From: Christensenella sp. UBA6420 | Lineage (GTDB): Bacteria; Bacillota; Clostridia; Christensenellales; DTU072 | Reading direction: 5' to 3' | DNA length: 6,145 nt | Assembly: GCA_002439705.1 (NCBI GenBank) | Contig: DJPE01000048.1 | Location: 12,150-18,294 of the forward strand | Shown here: positions 1 through 6,145 of the stretch, in pieces | How the letters are laid out: the number at the start of each line of letters is the position of its first letter | How positions within the stretch are numbered: position 1 is the stretch's first letter | Translations under genes and position numbers: made by a program | The notes under the pieces: model-generated | What the model saw: the letters and a program-made list of their open reading frames with translations, nothing else | Databases searched by the model: none | Told to the model about the DNA's origin: nothing

Positions 1-96
1 CCCCGCCATTCCTACGCCGATAGAAGAACCTATTCCGCTTAAACCTACCGCGAGAGCCGCGCCCAAAAGAGCGAGAGCCGTTCCTAAATATTCCAT
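1..96 (-). CDS. ntpK: V-type ATP synthase subunit K (proteolipid c-ring subunit), 5' part only
   Basis: The ATG at 94-96 opens a frame of 32 codons that runs off the left edge without a stop. The visible peptide begins MEYLGTALALLGAALAVG and continues into a Gly/Ser-rich stretch with GIGSSIGVGMAG. This is the look of the first membrane helix of a rotary-ATPase proteolipid (established family pattern). The protein forms the membrane ring that turns as H+ or Na+ crosses between subunit I and the ring. The ion-binding carboxylate lies further along, outside the window, so the coupling ion and the number of hairpins cannot be read here. The gene starts 32 bases after the ntpI stop, in the I-then-K order of the Enterococcus hirae ntp operon, which supports the call. 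The start is fixed by a very strong Shine-Dalgarno sequence at 102-110. An F-type c subunit would look similar over so few residues, but the neighbours argue against it. Confidence 0.86.
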   Translation of the reverse strand, partial: MEYLGTALALLGAALAVGLSGIGSSIGVGMAG

Positions 97-101
97 ATAT
101 G

Positions 102-110
102 ACCTCCTTA
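102..110 (-). promoter_or_regulatory. Near-ideal ribosome binding site of ntpK
   Basis: On the minus strand this reads TAAGGAGGT, nine bases fully complementary to the usual bacterial 16S anti-Shine-Dalgarno tail, five bases before the ATG. It is the longest such match in the window. Other genes have five to seven matching bases, and ntpI only a weak, distant AAAAGG. It fits the need to make several K subunits per complex, which is an inference. The bases GACTT just upstream could pair weakly with AGGTC inside the site (five pairs, one G-U), but that stem is too short to claim regulation. Confidence 0.8.
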
Positions 111-128
111 AAGTCTTTTTGTCTTTTT

Positions 129-2129
129 TTAGTTGTTTGGATAAGTGTATTTCGTCTGACTTCCGAGCGGTTTGAACGCGTGTCCGCTTCCTTCGTAAAA
201 TCTTCCGAAAAATTCTATATACTGCAATCTCGAATTGTGAACGTACGCTCCGAGAAGATTTATACCGAGATTAAACGAGTGCCCTATCAAAAGAACCGGC
301 ACCGCTATCAACCAGCCTACCCAAAGTCCGCCGAAAAATTGACTTACAATAATGGTCGCAAGCTTGTTGATAACCAAACCGATAACCCCCGTCGTAAGTC
401 CCAATCCGAACAGACGGGAATAACTTAATAAGTCGCTGACTACGTTAATGGACCCGTACGCGCTCTTGAATATTCCGATAAGCATTTTGAGCGGGTTTTT
501 CTTGCCCCACGCTCCGCCTACGAGCATCATGGCAAAACCTACCAACGCCGTATAAAGACCTACGGTAGAACAAACGCCGAACCACTCGGGAGCGGTTTCT
601 ACCACGTTAAGGAATATCATAATCTTCGGGAATAAAAGTAACAAACCGAGCATTATGAGTACCCAACCGAAGTTAGTCAGTATCCCTTCCACGATATTTT
701 TGCGTTTTATCTGCGCCACGCCGTTAATAGCAAAGCCCGTTCCTATCTGCACTACGCCGACAGCTAACGCAAGCAGGAACATTTTTAGCGGTTCGTTAAG
801 CGGTTCGAATATGGTAAGTTTTCCGAGCAACGTTCCCGATATTCCTTCGATAGAGAACCACCCGCCGAACAGCGCGCCCCATATTACCGTACTTATTCCG
901 CAGAAGCCGAACATGGCTATCATCATTCCGCTGTTTTTGACGGGTTTGGCTATTTTCAAGTACGCGAAACAAGCTATCGCCATAATAAGACCGTAGCCTG
1001 CGTCGCCTATCATTATACCGAATATAAGGAAGTAGAAAATCGCCACGAAAATATTTGGGTCGGTCTCTCTGTAACCGGGTACGCCGAACATATCGGTAAT
1101 TCCCTGAAACGGTCTGACTATCTTAGGCTCTTTAACCAGCGTAGGCGGATTTTCGTCGTCGTAAGGGTCACGGAAGAAGATTTCGGTAAACTTACACTTT
1201 TCTTCCACGCTTTCAGTAAGCTCTTCGCATCTTTCCGACGGAACCCAACCTTCCATAATAAAGGTTTTTTCCGTATGCGGACAGCCTTGTATTGCGGTAT
1301 TCTTCGACAGTTCTATCGTATAGTAGTCGTACAATACCTTCAAGTCGGGTATTAAATTAAGATACCCGTAAGTTTTTCTCAATATATCTTCCCGCTCGGT
1401 CTTTAACGCGGCGTGTTTTTCTTCACATTCGTTTATCTTGCTTTCCGCGGTGACGTCGTAGTCGAAAGTACACCTTATGAAATCGACTTCGGCAAGCAAG
1501 GAAGTAAGTTCTTTTTCGGTATCCTTATGAGCGCAGATAGCGACAAGCGATACCTTATCCCCGCCGTAAACCGTCGCTTCGGCTGTTTCGGGGAGTTTTT
1601 CTATAAGTAAATTTACGTTGTTTACAGGGAGAGTTCCCACTATTACGAAACAGGTCTTAGTGTCTTTAATTTCCGAAAACGGAACTTCCAACGTCTTAAA
1701 GGGAGCAAGTTGCTCTTTGACGGCGGCGTATCTTGCCTGTTCGCTTTTTATATCGACGAGCCTTGCGTTAAGGCTCTCCATTTCGCCTATCTTCGCAAAA
1801 AGTTCTATTTCGTCTTTCGCCGTTTCGTCGTATTGTTCCGTTTCGACGAGCCTGTTTTCTTTCTTGAAGTTGGCTTTCGGCGTGTTTTTCTTATCGATGC
1901 GAGCCGCGTCTTTCAGCGATTCCCGCAAAAAAGTCAAAGCGAAACTCGCTTTGAGCCTTTTCGACTCAAGCGTGTTTCGCTTTTCTTTATCCGTAGGATA
2001 CGCGGTTTCGGCAAGCAATGGCGTCTCCGTAATTTCTACACAGCCGGCTTTTGTAAAAAGTCTTAATAGTTTGCTTCTGTCGCTTTTGTGAGCCACAAGG
2101 CTCATCTTCTTCATACTAACGACGGACAT
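129..2129 (-). CDS. ntpI: V-type ATP synthase subunit I (membrane a-subunit)
   Basis: This 666-residue protein has the usual subunit I size. It is the stator part of the membrane ion channel and ties the membrane sector to the peripheral stalks. Residues 1-355 are a soluble cytoplasmic arm with charged helical stretches (about 47-145 and 228-256). From about 359 there are roughly seven hydrophobic segments: 359-393, 400-425, 448-472, 484-508, 519-540, 560-596 and 603-628. Family landmarks are GIMIGDAGYG (371-380), DLLSYSRLFGLGL (566-578) and the tail LGAYVHNSRLQYIEFFGRFYEG (starting at 625). R572 is the likely essential channel arginine (family knowledge). The start at 2129 overlaps the end of the stalk gene by 14 bases. 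Its only Shine-Dalgarno-like sequence, AAAAGG, lies 12 bases upstream, so translation probably depends on coupling. Met6 and Met9 have no better site, and the MSVVSMKKMSLV opening resembles relatives, so Met1 is preferred. ntpK follows after 32 bases. Confidence 0.95.
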   Translation of the reverse strand: MSVVSMKKMSLVAHKSDRSKLLRLFTKAGCVEITETPLLAETAYPTDKEKRNTLESKRLKASFALTFLRESLKDAARIDKKNTPKANFKKENRLVETEQYDETAKDEIELFAKIGEMESLNARLVDIKSEQARYAAVKEQLAPFKTLEVPFSEIKDTKTCFVIVGTLPVNNVNLLIEKLPETAEATVYGGDKVSLVAICAHKDTEKELTSLLAEVDFIRCTFDYDVTAESKINECEEKHAALKTEREDILRKTYGYLNLIPDLKVLYDYYTIELSKNTAIQGCPHTEKTFIMEGWVPSERCEELTESVEEKCKFTEIFFRDPYDDENPPTLVKEPKIVRPFQGITDMFGVPGYRETDPNIFVAIFYFLIFGIMIGDAGYGLIMAIACFAYLKIAKPVKNSGMMIAMFGFCGISTVIWGALFGGWFSIEGISGTLLGKLTIFEPLNEPLKMFLLALAVGVVQIGTGFAINGVAQIKRKNIVEGILTNFGWVLIMLGLLLLFPKIMIFLNVVETAPEWFGVCSTVGLYTALVGFAMMLVGGAWGKKNPLKMLIGIFKSAYGSINVVSDLLSYSRLFGLGLTTGVIGLVINKLATIIVSQFFGGLWVGWLIAVPVLLIGHSFNLGINLLGAYVHNSRLQYIEFFGRFYEGSGHAFKPLGSQTKYTYPNN

Positions 2130-2436
2130 AGCTAATAAAAACCTTTTCTCTTATGAAATCGGCTGCCGAATATACGTCGGCTTCCTTTGCTAATTTTTCC
2201 GTAACCTGTTTTCCCGCAAGGAGAATCTTAGCGTACTCTTCGTCGCCTTCCTTTTCGGCGGCTTCCGCTACCGACTTGCGTTCTTCCTTAACGTTCTTTA
2301 CCGTGTCTTTACGCAGTTTTTCCGCATAAACGTCGGCGTCTTCCACTATCTTTTTAGCTTCTTCCGACGCCTGCGACGTAATGACCCTTGCTTCTTCTTC
2401 CGCCTTCAATACGGCGTTCACGGTTTCGGTGATCAT
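2116..2436 (-). CDS. ntpF: V-type ATPase small peripheral stalk subunit (G/H type, E. hirae NtpF-like)
   Basis: This 106-residue protein is almost entirely charged and helical, rich in Ala, Glu, Lys and Val, with no membrane segment and heptad-like spacing over about residues 5-85 (for example AVLKAEEEARVI and EEAKKIVEDADVYAEKL). This matches the G/H family of rotary-ATPase peripheral stalks, which pair with subunit E in a long coiled coil that holds the catalytic head still against the membrane subunit. Low-complexity coiled coils are poor evidence alone; the call rests largely on position, directly before ntpI, as ntpF is in Enterococcus hirae. Naming differs among organisms (NtpF, NtpG, AhaH, subunit G or H), so the symbol follows E. 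hirae. The start has AAGGAGA at 2441-2447, four bases upstream. Its last 14 bases overlap ntpI. It lies 50 bases after upp with no hairpin terminator between, so it is probably read from the rpiB-upp transcript. Confidence 0.85.
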   Translation of the reverse strand: MITETVNAVLKAEEEARVITSQASEEAKKIVEDADVYAEKLRKDTVKNVKEERKSVAEAAEKEGDEEYAKILLAGKQVTEKLAKEADVYSAADFIREKVFISYVRR

Positions 2437-2486
2437 CGGTTCTCCTTCGCTTTTTTGTATATTTAATTATTATTAACCTTTTTCCT

Positions 2487-3113
2487 TTATTTCGTTCCGA
2501 ACAATCTGTCGCCTGCGTCTCCGAGCCCCGGGATAATATAGGCGTGGTCGTTAAGTTTTTCGTCGAGCGCCGCGGTAAAGATAGGCACGTCGGGATGAGC
2601 CTTGTTAAGTGCGGCTACTCCTTCGGGAGCGGCGATAAGGCACATAAACTTAATATCGGTGACTCCCCTTTGTTTAATAAAGTCGATAGCCATGGACGCG
2701 CTTCCGCCGGTAGCGAGCATCGGGTCTACTACGATGACCGTTCTTTGGTCGACGTCTACGGGGAGCTTGCAGTAGTATTCAACGGGCTGTTTGGTATCGG
2801 GGTCGCGATAGCAGCCGATATGTCCTATTTTAGCCGCAGGAACGAGTTCCAACACGCCGTCTACCATTCCTAACCCGGCTCTTAAAATAGGTACTATTCC
2901 TATGCTTCTTCCGCCGAGCATCTTTCCGGTGCATTTCGTGATGGGGGTCTCTATCTCGACGTCCTTCAAGGGAAGGTCGCGGGTGACTTCGTACGCCATA
3001 AGCAAGGATATTTCTTTCAACAACTGACGGAAGTCCTTGGACGTGGTGTGTACGTCTCTCATCATGGATACCTTATGTGTAATCAACGGATGGTTAATAA
3101 TGTTAACTTGCAT
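2487..3113 (-). CDS. upp: Uracil phosphoribosyltransferase
   Basis: The enzyme joins uracil to PRPP to give UMP and pyrophosphate, the cytoplasmic uracil salvage step. At 208 residues it is full length for bacterial Upp. Visible family features are the N-terminal HPLITHKVSMMRD (8-20), the GRSIGIVPILRAGLGMVDG block (68-86), the PRPP-binding loop VIVVDPMLATGGSA (126-139) and the C-terminal uracil-binding stretch YIIPGLGDAGDRLFGT (192-207). All the key blocks are intact, so it should be active. The start at 3113 is backed by AAGGAGT at 3122-3128, eight bases upstream. It sits 30 bases after rpiB and is presumably cotranscribed with it. rpiB and upp are near neighbours in many Bacillota upstream of an ATP synthase operon. 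I see no attenuator or PyrR-like site before it; the gap is too short. Confidence 0.97.
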   Translation of the reverse strand: MQVNIINHPLITHKVSMMRDVHTTSKDFRQLLKEISLLMAYEVTRDLPLKDVEIETPITKCTGKMLGGRSIGIVPILRAGLGMVDGVLELVPAAKIGHIGCYRDPDTKQPVEYYCKLPVDVDQRTVIVVDPMLATGGSASMAIDFIKQRGVTDIKFMCLIAAPEGVAALNKAHPDVPIFTAALDEKLNDHAYIIPGLGDAGDRLFGTK

Positions 3114-3143
3114 TTTATTTTACTCCTTTTGTTTAATTTACTT

Positions 3144-3590
3144 TTAATAATTCCCTTCTTCGATAGCGGTGATTTTGTCCACGCGTTTTGCGTGCCTACC
3201 GCCTGCGAACTTTGCGTTAAGGTACGCGGTCACCATTTCGTAGGCTTCTTCGGGAGTGGAAATTCTTCCGCCCATGGCTATAATATTGGCGTTATTGTGT
3301 TCGGCAGCCATCTGCGCGCAAAAAGCGTTCGTCACATGGGCGCAGCGAATACCTTTAACTTTGTTGGCGGCGATGGATATACCTATGCCCGTTCCGCATA
3401 ATAAAATACCCTTATCGGCTTCTCCGCTTTTAACTGCAAGAGCTACCTTAAGGGCATAATCGGGATAATCTACCGGGTCGGAACTATACGTCCCCAAATC
3501 AATTACTTTCGCGCCGTAATCTTTCACGGCTCTTATACACGCTTCTTTCAATACGATTCCGCCGTGGTCGCAACCTATGGCTATAATCAT
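3144..3590 (-). CDS. rpiB: Ribose 5-phosphate isomerase B
   Basis: The enzyme interconverts ribose 5-phosphate and ribulose 5-phosphate in the non-oxidative pentose phosphate pathway. The 148-residue length is typical of RpiB, which is unrelated to RpiA. The opening MIIAIGCDHGG carries D8 and H9. LLCGTGIGISIAANKVKGIRC follows, with C65 in the place of the catalytic cysteine of E. coli RpiB, then EHNNANI with H98 matching its ring-opening histidine. GGR (107-109), R132 and R136 can contact phosphate. Every residue expected in the active site is present. RpiB relatives include galactose 6-phosphate isomerase subunits LacA/LacB, but the CGTGIG signature, single copy and tsaC/upp neighbours favour RpiB. 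The ATG at 3590 has GGAGG at 3596-3600, five bases upstream. A promoter at 3624-3652 makes this the likely first gene of the rpiB-upp-ATPase transcript. Ribose 5-phosphate feeds the PRPP used by the next gene, a sensible metabolic pairing (inference). Confidence 0.96.
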   Translation of the reverse strand: MIIAIGCDHGGIVLKEACIRAVKDYGAKVIDLGTYSSDPVDYPDYALKVALAVKSGEADKGILLCGTGIGISIAANKVKGIRCAHVTNAFCAQMAAEHNNANIIAMGGRISTPEEAYEMVTAYLNAKFAGGRHAKRVDKITAIEEGNY

Positions 3591-3623
3591 TTTCGCCTCC
3601 GTAATACGGTTTTTATTTTTTTT

Positions 3624-3652
3624 ATTTTAACATATCCCGATTTCCTTTACAA
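3624..3652 (-). promoter_or_regulatory. Predicted sigma-A type promoter of the rpiB-upp-ATPase operon
   Basis: On the minus strand the -35 box TTGTAA (3647-3652) is followed by a 17-base spacer and the -10 box TAAAAT (3624-3629). The spacer ends in TGT, which gives an extended -10 (TGn). Five of six -10 bases and four of six -35 bases fit the housekeeping consensus, and spacing is optimal. Transcription would start near 3617, leaving a leader of under 30 bases that holds the rpiB ribosome binding site. That is too short for a riboswitch or attenuator. It is the only gap between complete genes with a convincing promoter. Confidence 0.7.
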
Positions 3653-3689
3653 GCAAAGTAATCGACATACGAATTTTTAATTTTTTTAT

Positions 3690-4673
3690 TTACAAAATTT
3701 TTCCTTCGCAACTTTTTTCTATTCTGTTCATCACCGCGCCTTCTTCCCCTTCGTAAGAAAACTTTTCTATTAAGATAGCGTCGTAAGTTTTTTCGCAGAT
3801 TCTCAGAAAGTCGAATATATTATGGGCTATCTCCACGCCGTTATACCCTACCTGCAACACGGGTACGTCGCCGTATTCTCTTTCCGTCCCGCTCCTTATT
3901 ATTACGGCGGTCTTTTTTCCTTCGGCTATCCCCCGGCGATAAAAGTTGATTGCCTTAGCCCTGTCGTCGAAAAGGTAACAAGGAACTACCGGGGCGTAAT
4001 GCTTATATTTCATTCCCGGAGCGGGAGCTACGAGAACTTCCCCTTTGTGCGTCTTCACGGCGGGCAGATACTTAGTAAGTTTTTCCGCGGTTATTATACC
4101 GGGGCGCAGAATAGTGGGGATTTCGGTAGCGAGAGTAATAACGGTGCTTTCTATCCCGACTTCACATTCTCCGCCGTCTATTATCATAGGGATACGCCCT
4201 TTCATATCGTCGTAAACGTATTCCGCTCTCGTCGGGCTTATCCTTTTCGACGCGTTTGCGCTCGGAGCCGCCACGGGTACTTTGCACGCCGCCAAAAACT
4301 TACGGCATAAAGGATGCGACGGCATTCTTATCCCAACCGTATCGAGTCCCGCCGTAGCTTCGTAAGGGATACAGTCTCTTTTTTGTAAAACTATGGTTAT
4401 AGGACCGGGGGCGAACACGTTAAACAACGCTTCCGCTTCCTTTGTCACAACCGCCGCTCTGTCGGCTTGCTCTATATCGGTGACGTGCACTATAAAAGGA
4501 TTGTCCTTAGGACGGTTTTTCGCTTCGTAAATTTTGTTAATAGCGTTTTTGTCGAGAGCGTTGCCGCCTAATCCGTAAACCGTTTCCGTCGGGAAAGCCA
4601 CTACTTCCCCCGCGCGTATAAGTTCCGCTCCCCTTTCTATAAGCTCTTCTCCGCCTATCATCGTGTCGTACAT
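3690..4673 (-). CDS. tsaC: L-threonylcarbamoyladenylate synthase, Sua5/YwlC type
   Basis: The enzyme makes threonylcarbamoyl-AMP from threonine, bicarbonate and ATP, the first step of t6A formation at position 37 of ANN-reading tRNAs; TsaB, TsaD and TsaE then transfer the group. The 327 residues have the long Sua5 build. The YrdC domain spans about 8-200, with FPTETVYGLGG (27-37), KNRPKDNPF (52-60), PGPITIVL (89-96), RMPSH (116-120), APSANASKRISPT (136-148) and GIESTVI (173-179). The linker PGMKYKHYAP (219-228) follows, then a Rossmann-like C-terminal Sua5 domain ending in EGAVMNRIEKS (311-321). This is the YwlC build of Bacillus, not the short TsaC of E. coli. AGAAGGAT at 4679-4686 fixes the start at 4673, against Met5. 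The gene begins 12 bases after the upstream stop, suggesting cotranscription. No clear terminator follows its stop, so readthrough into rpiB is possible. Confidence 0.95.
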   Translation of the reverse strand: MYDTMIGGEELIERGAELIRAGEVVAFPTETVYGLGGNALDKNAINKIYEAKNRPKDNPFIVHVTDIEQADRAAVVTKEAEALFNVFAPGPITIVLQKRDCIPYEATAGLDTVGIRMPSHPLCRKFLAACKVPVAAPSANASKRISPTRAEYVYDDMKGRIPMIIDGGECEVGIESTVITLATEIPTILRPGIITAEKLTKYLPAVKTHKGEVLVAPAPGMKYKHYAPVVPCYLFDDRAKAINFYRRGIAEGKKTAVIIRSGTEREYGDVPVLQVGYNGVEIAHNIFDFLRICEKTYDAILIEKFSYEGEEGAVMNRIEKSCEGKIL

Positions 4674-4685
4674 AGTTTATCCTTC

Positions 4686-6145
4686 TTATGATATGGTAAA
4701 TATATAATTAACTTTGTCTTTCACCGCGATGACGTATCCGCTCTGGAACTTGCCGCCGGTAAGGAAAATATCGTAAACGTCGAGTTTTTCGTACTCCGCG
4801 TTAAGTAAAATATCCCCCGCGTAGTTTTTCAGCCCCAACTTACCATACTGCTCGTAAACGTACACTCCCTGGCGGACGTTGACCGCGTCGGTTATTTCGA
4901 CTGCCGTCCCGTCGGTCGATATTCTGTAACGCCTTTTGCCGTTTTCTTTCTTACTGCCCACCGCATAATCGCCGTAGAAAGGAGAAAGCTCGTCGTACTC
5001 GAACGGAACTATAATCTTGCCGTCGGTACTCACTATTCCGTACTTTATTTCCTTACTCGAATAGTCTATCCTGCCCGCGACCACGCCCACTCCGTTGTAG
5101 ATATGGGTCAGATACGTATCTTTACCTTCCTGCAAGGCTATCTGCTCGCGTTTTTCGAGTTTTTGCGTAAAGTAATGCACGCTTCCGAAATACTGTTCGT
5201 ACATAGGGTCGCTCGTTTCCGTACCCACGCCGTCTATAAAAACGCTCGGCATAAGCATATCGTCTATATTGATAATATTTGCGTTTTCGTCCATTATACA
5301 GAACGTAACTTCGCTCTGCACGCTGCCGCTGTCGGCGTACGGGAAATAGTAATAGTAAACTATGCTGTAACCTTTTTTTACCATAGCCGACACGTCCATA
5401 TAAGGAAGAACGTAATCATAAATACCCGTATCTTCGTCGAACGTAGCCAGGTTGTTGAGATAAGAACTTAACTGTGCGTAATAGTCGACGTAATACGAAT
5501 TAGCCACGTTGTCGACGATAAGCCATTCCCTGTCCGTCGTGGTCTTGTCTTTTGCGTTGTACATGTCGCAACGGATATTGGCGTAATAGACGGTAGTAGT
5601 TCCGCTCGACAAATCGGTATCTTCGTATTCTATATTGTATCCGTCGAACTTTTCCGTCGATTTAAGTCGCGCCGTGCGGGTGAACCAACCGTTGCCGATG
5701 TAGTAAATATTCATCTGAATATTGTCGGTGTATTGCGAGTCGGTATCTTCCGGATATGCGATATAAGTACCCCTTTCGTCGTAAGTAAGATACCCGTCGG
5801 TCTGAATTTCTTTCACGTTGTAGAAAAAGGCGTGGTCCTTATTTTCCGCTACGAGATAGTCGTCGTATATCGAAATCGTGTAATTGTAACTGCATCTGAT
5901 CTTGAACACTTCCAGCATCTGCCCCGTGGTCTTGTAGTCGTAAAACGTGGTGAAAGTAGCCGTGCTGTAAGGATATGTTTTCGTACCGGGGCAAGCGACG
6001 TAATCGCCTGCGAAAAAGAACTGATTAAACCCCGAATTATAAACCGTCATAAAGTCGGTAAGGTCGCCCTTGTTTTCTCCGCGGAACTTAACTACCCCTA
6101 TCGTGGGCGCATACGAAGCGGTGCCGTTGCCGTTGTCGACAACGG
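4686..6145 (-). CDS. Tyrosine-rich hypothetical protein with WG-like C-terminal repeats, 5' end outside window
   Basis: I do not recognise this gene. The frame ends in TAA at 4686-4688 and stays open to 6145, giving at least 485 codons. The first ATG inside (6050) has no Shine-Dalgarno sequence, and 31 sense codons precede it, so the real start is beyond the edge. The visible part has no membrane helix. Tyrosine makes up about 12% (for example VYYYYFPY), with much Asp, Thr and aromatic residues, a beta-rich composition common in exported proteins; any signal peptide or lipobox would lie outside. Near the C-terminus two 20-residue units (4986-5045 and 4782-4841) follow the WG-repeat pattern of aromatic/Leu-G-hydrophobic, then DG or AG, then EYxxL, as in KYGIVSTDGKIIVPFEYDEL. 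WG-repeat proteins are often surface or secreted, and their function is largely unknown. It ends 12 bases before tsaC, which probably reflects shared transcription, not shared function. Confidence 0.75.
   Translation of the reverse strand, partial: VVDNGNGTASYAPTIGVVKFRGENKGDLTDFMTVYNSGFNQFFFAGDYVACPGTKTYPYSTATFTTFYDYKTTGQMLEVFKIRCSYNYTISIYDDYLVAENKDHAFFYNVKEIQTDGYLTYDERGTYIAYPEDTDSQYTDNIQMNIYYIGNGWFTRTARLKSTEKFDGYNIEYEDTDLSSGTTTVYYANIRCDMYNAKDKTTTDREWLIVDNVANSYYVDYYAQLSSYLNNLATFDEDTGIYDYVLPYMDVSAMVKKGYSIVYYYYFPYADSGSVQSEVTFCIMDENANIINIDDMLMPSVFIDGVGTETSDPMYEQYFGSVHYFTQKLEKREQIALQEGKDTYLTHIYNGVGVVAGRIDYSSKEIKYGIVSTDGKIIVPFEYDELSPFYGDYAVGSKKENGKRRYRISTDGTAVEITDAVNVRQGVYVYEQYGKLGLKNYAGDILLNAEYEKLDVYDIFLTGGKFQSGYVIAVKDKVNYIFTIS
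4782..5045 (-). repeat. Degenerate WG-like protein repeats
   Basis: The region encodes two clear units, KYGIVSTDGKIIVPFEYDEL (4986-5045) and KLGLKNYAGDILLNAEYEKL (4782-4841), whose starts are 68 residues apart. They share K, G, G, I, E, Y and L at matching places and are similar in between. A weaker unit lies between them at RRYRISTDGTAVEI (about 4890-4934). The match is at protein level only; I see no DNA-level tandem repeat. The pattern fits beta-hairpin WG repeats, although the usual Trp is replaced by Tyr, Leu or Tyr. Confidence 0.6.

Noticed and set aside
99..428. Plus-strand open frame of 109 codons opposite the end of ntpI
   Set aside because: It lies antisense to a clear subunit I gene, has low-complexity arginine- and serine-rich content and no family resemblance. 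The other plus-strand frames (for example 655-996, 1618-2091, 2544-2873, 3822-4310 and 5103-5471) fail for the same reason.
2437..2486. Possible separate promoter for the ATPase genes in the AT-rich gap after upp
   Set aside because: TAATAAT and TATACA resemble -10 boxes, but no -35 box lies at a suitable distance. AT-rich gaps give such matches by chance.
3144..3590. Galactose 6-phosphate isomerase subunit (LacA/LacB) instead of RpiB
   Set aside because: Only one such gene is present, its catalytic Cys/His set matches RpiB, and no galactose or tagatose genes are nearby.
3653..3689. Possible terminator after tsaC
   Set aside because: There are A/T runs but no GC-containing stem followed by a T-tract on the minus strand. 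The nearby CTTTGCTTGTAAAG has only about four pairs and overlaps the promoter.
4686..6050. Gene start at the internal ATG at 6050
   Set aside because: The frame continues upstream without a stop to the window edge, and this ATG has no ribosome binding site.
1..6145. Mobile element, CRISPR, toxin-antitoxin or defence system
   Set aside because: There are no transposase, integrase, regular repeat-spacer array, tRNA gene or paired small-gene signatures. All coding space is explained by housekeeping genes and one unassigned protein.

Overview
All six genes and the part-gene at the left edge lie on the minus strand, so the window reads biologically from right (6145) to left (1). Genes are tightly packed, with no gap longer than about 100 bases and no sign of mobile DNA, CRISPR or RNA genes. 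Good Shine-Dalgarno sequences, a Bacillota-style gene order and a V-type (A/V-type) ATPase instead of an F-type one suggest an anaerobic member of the Bacillota, probably a clostridial lineage. I cannot name the genus.

Region by region: (1) 6145-4686 is the C-terminal part of a tyrosine-rich protein that I do not recognise. It ends in WG-like beta repeats, and its reading frame stays open to the window edge, so its true start lies outside. (2) Twelve bases later comes a Sua5/YwlC-type threonylcarbamoyl-AMP synthase, which makes the t6A tRNA modification intermediate. (3) A 99-base gap carries a good extended -10 promoter. (4) A presumed operon follows: rpiB (pentose phosphate interconversion), upp (uracil salvage), then the first genes of a V-type ATPase operon, namely the small coiled-coil peripheral stalk subunit, the large membrane subunit I, and the first 32 codons of the proteolipid subunit K. 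The rest of the ATPase operon should continue beyond position 1.

The most notable point is the neighbourhood. In Bacillus subtilis ywlC (tsaC), rpiB and upp lie in this order just upstream of the F-type atp operon. Here the same three genes lead into a V-type ATPase, as though one ATPase class had taken the place of the other at a conserved locus. Otherwise this is ordinary housekeeping DNA. I found no evidence of a novel defence, mobile or regulatory system.
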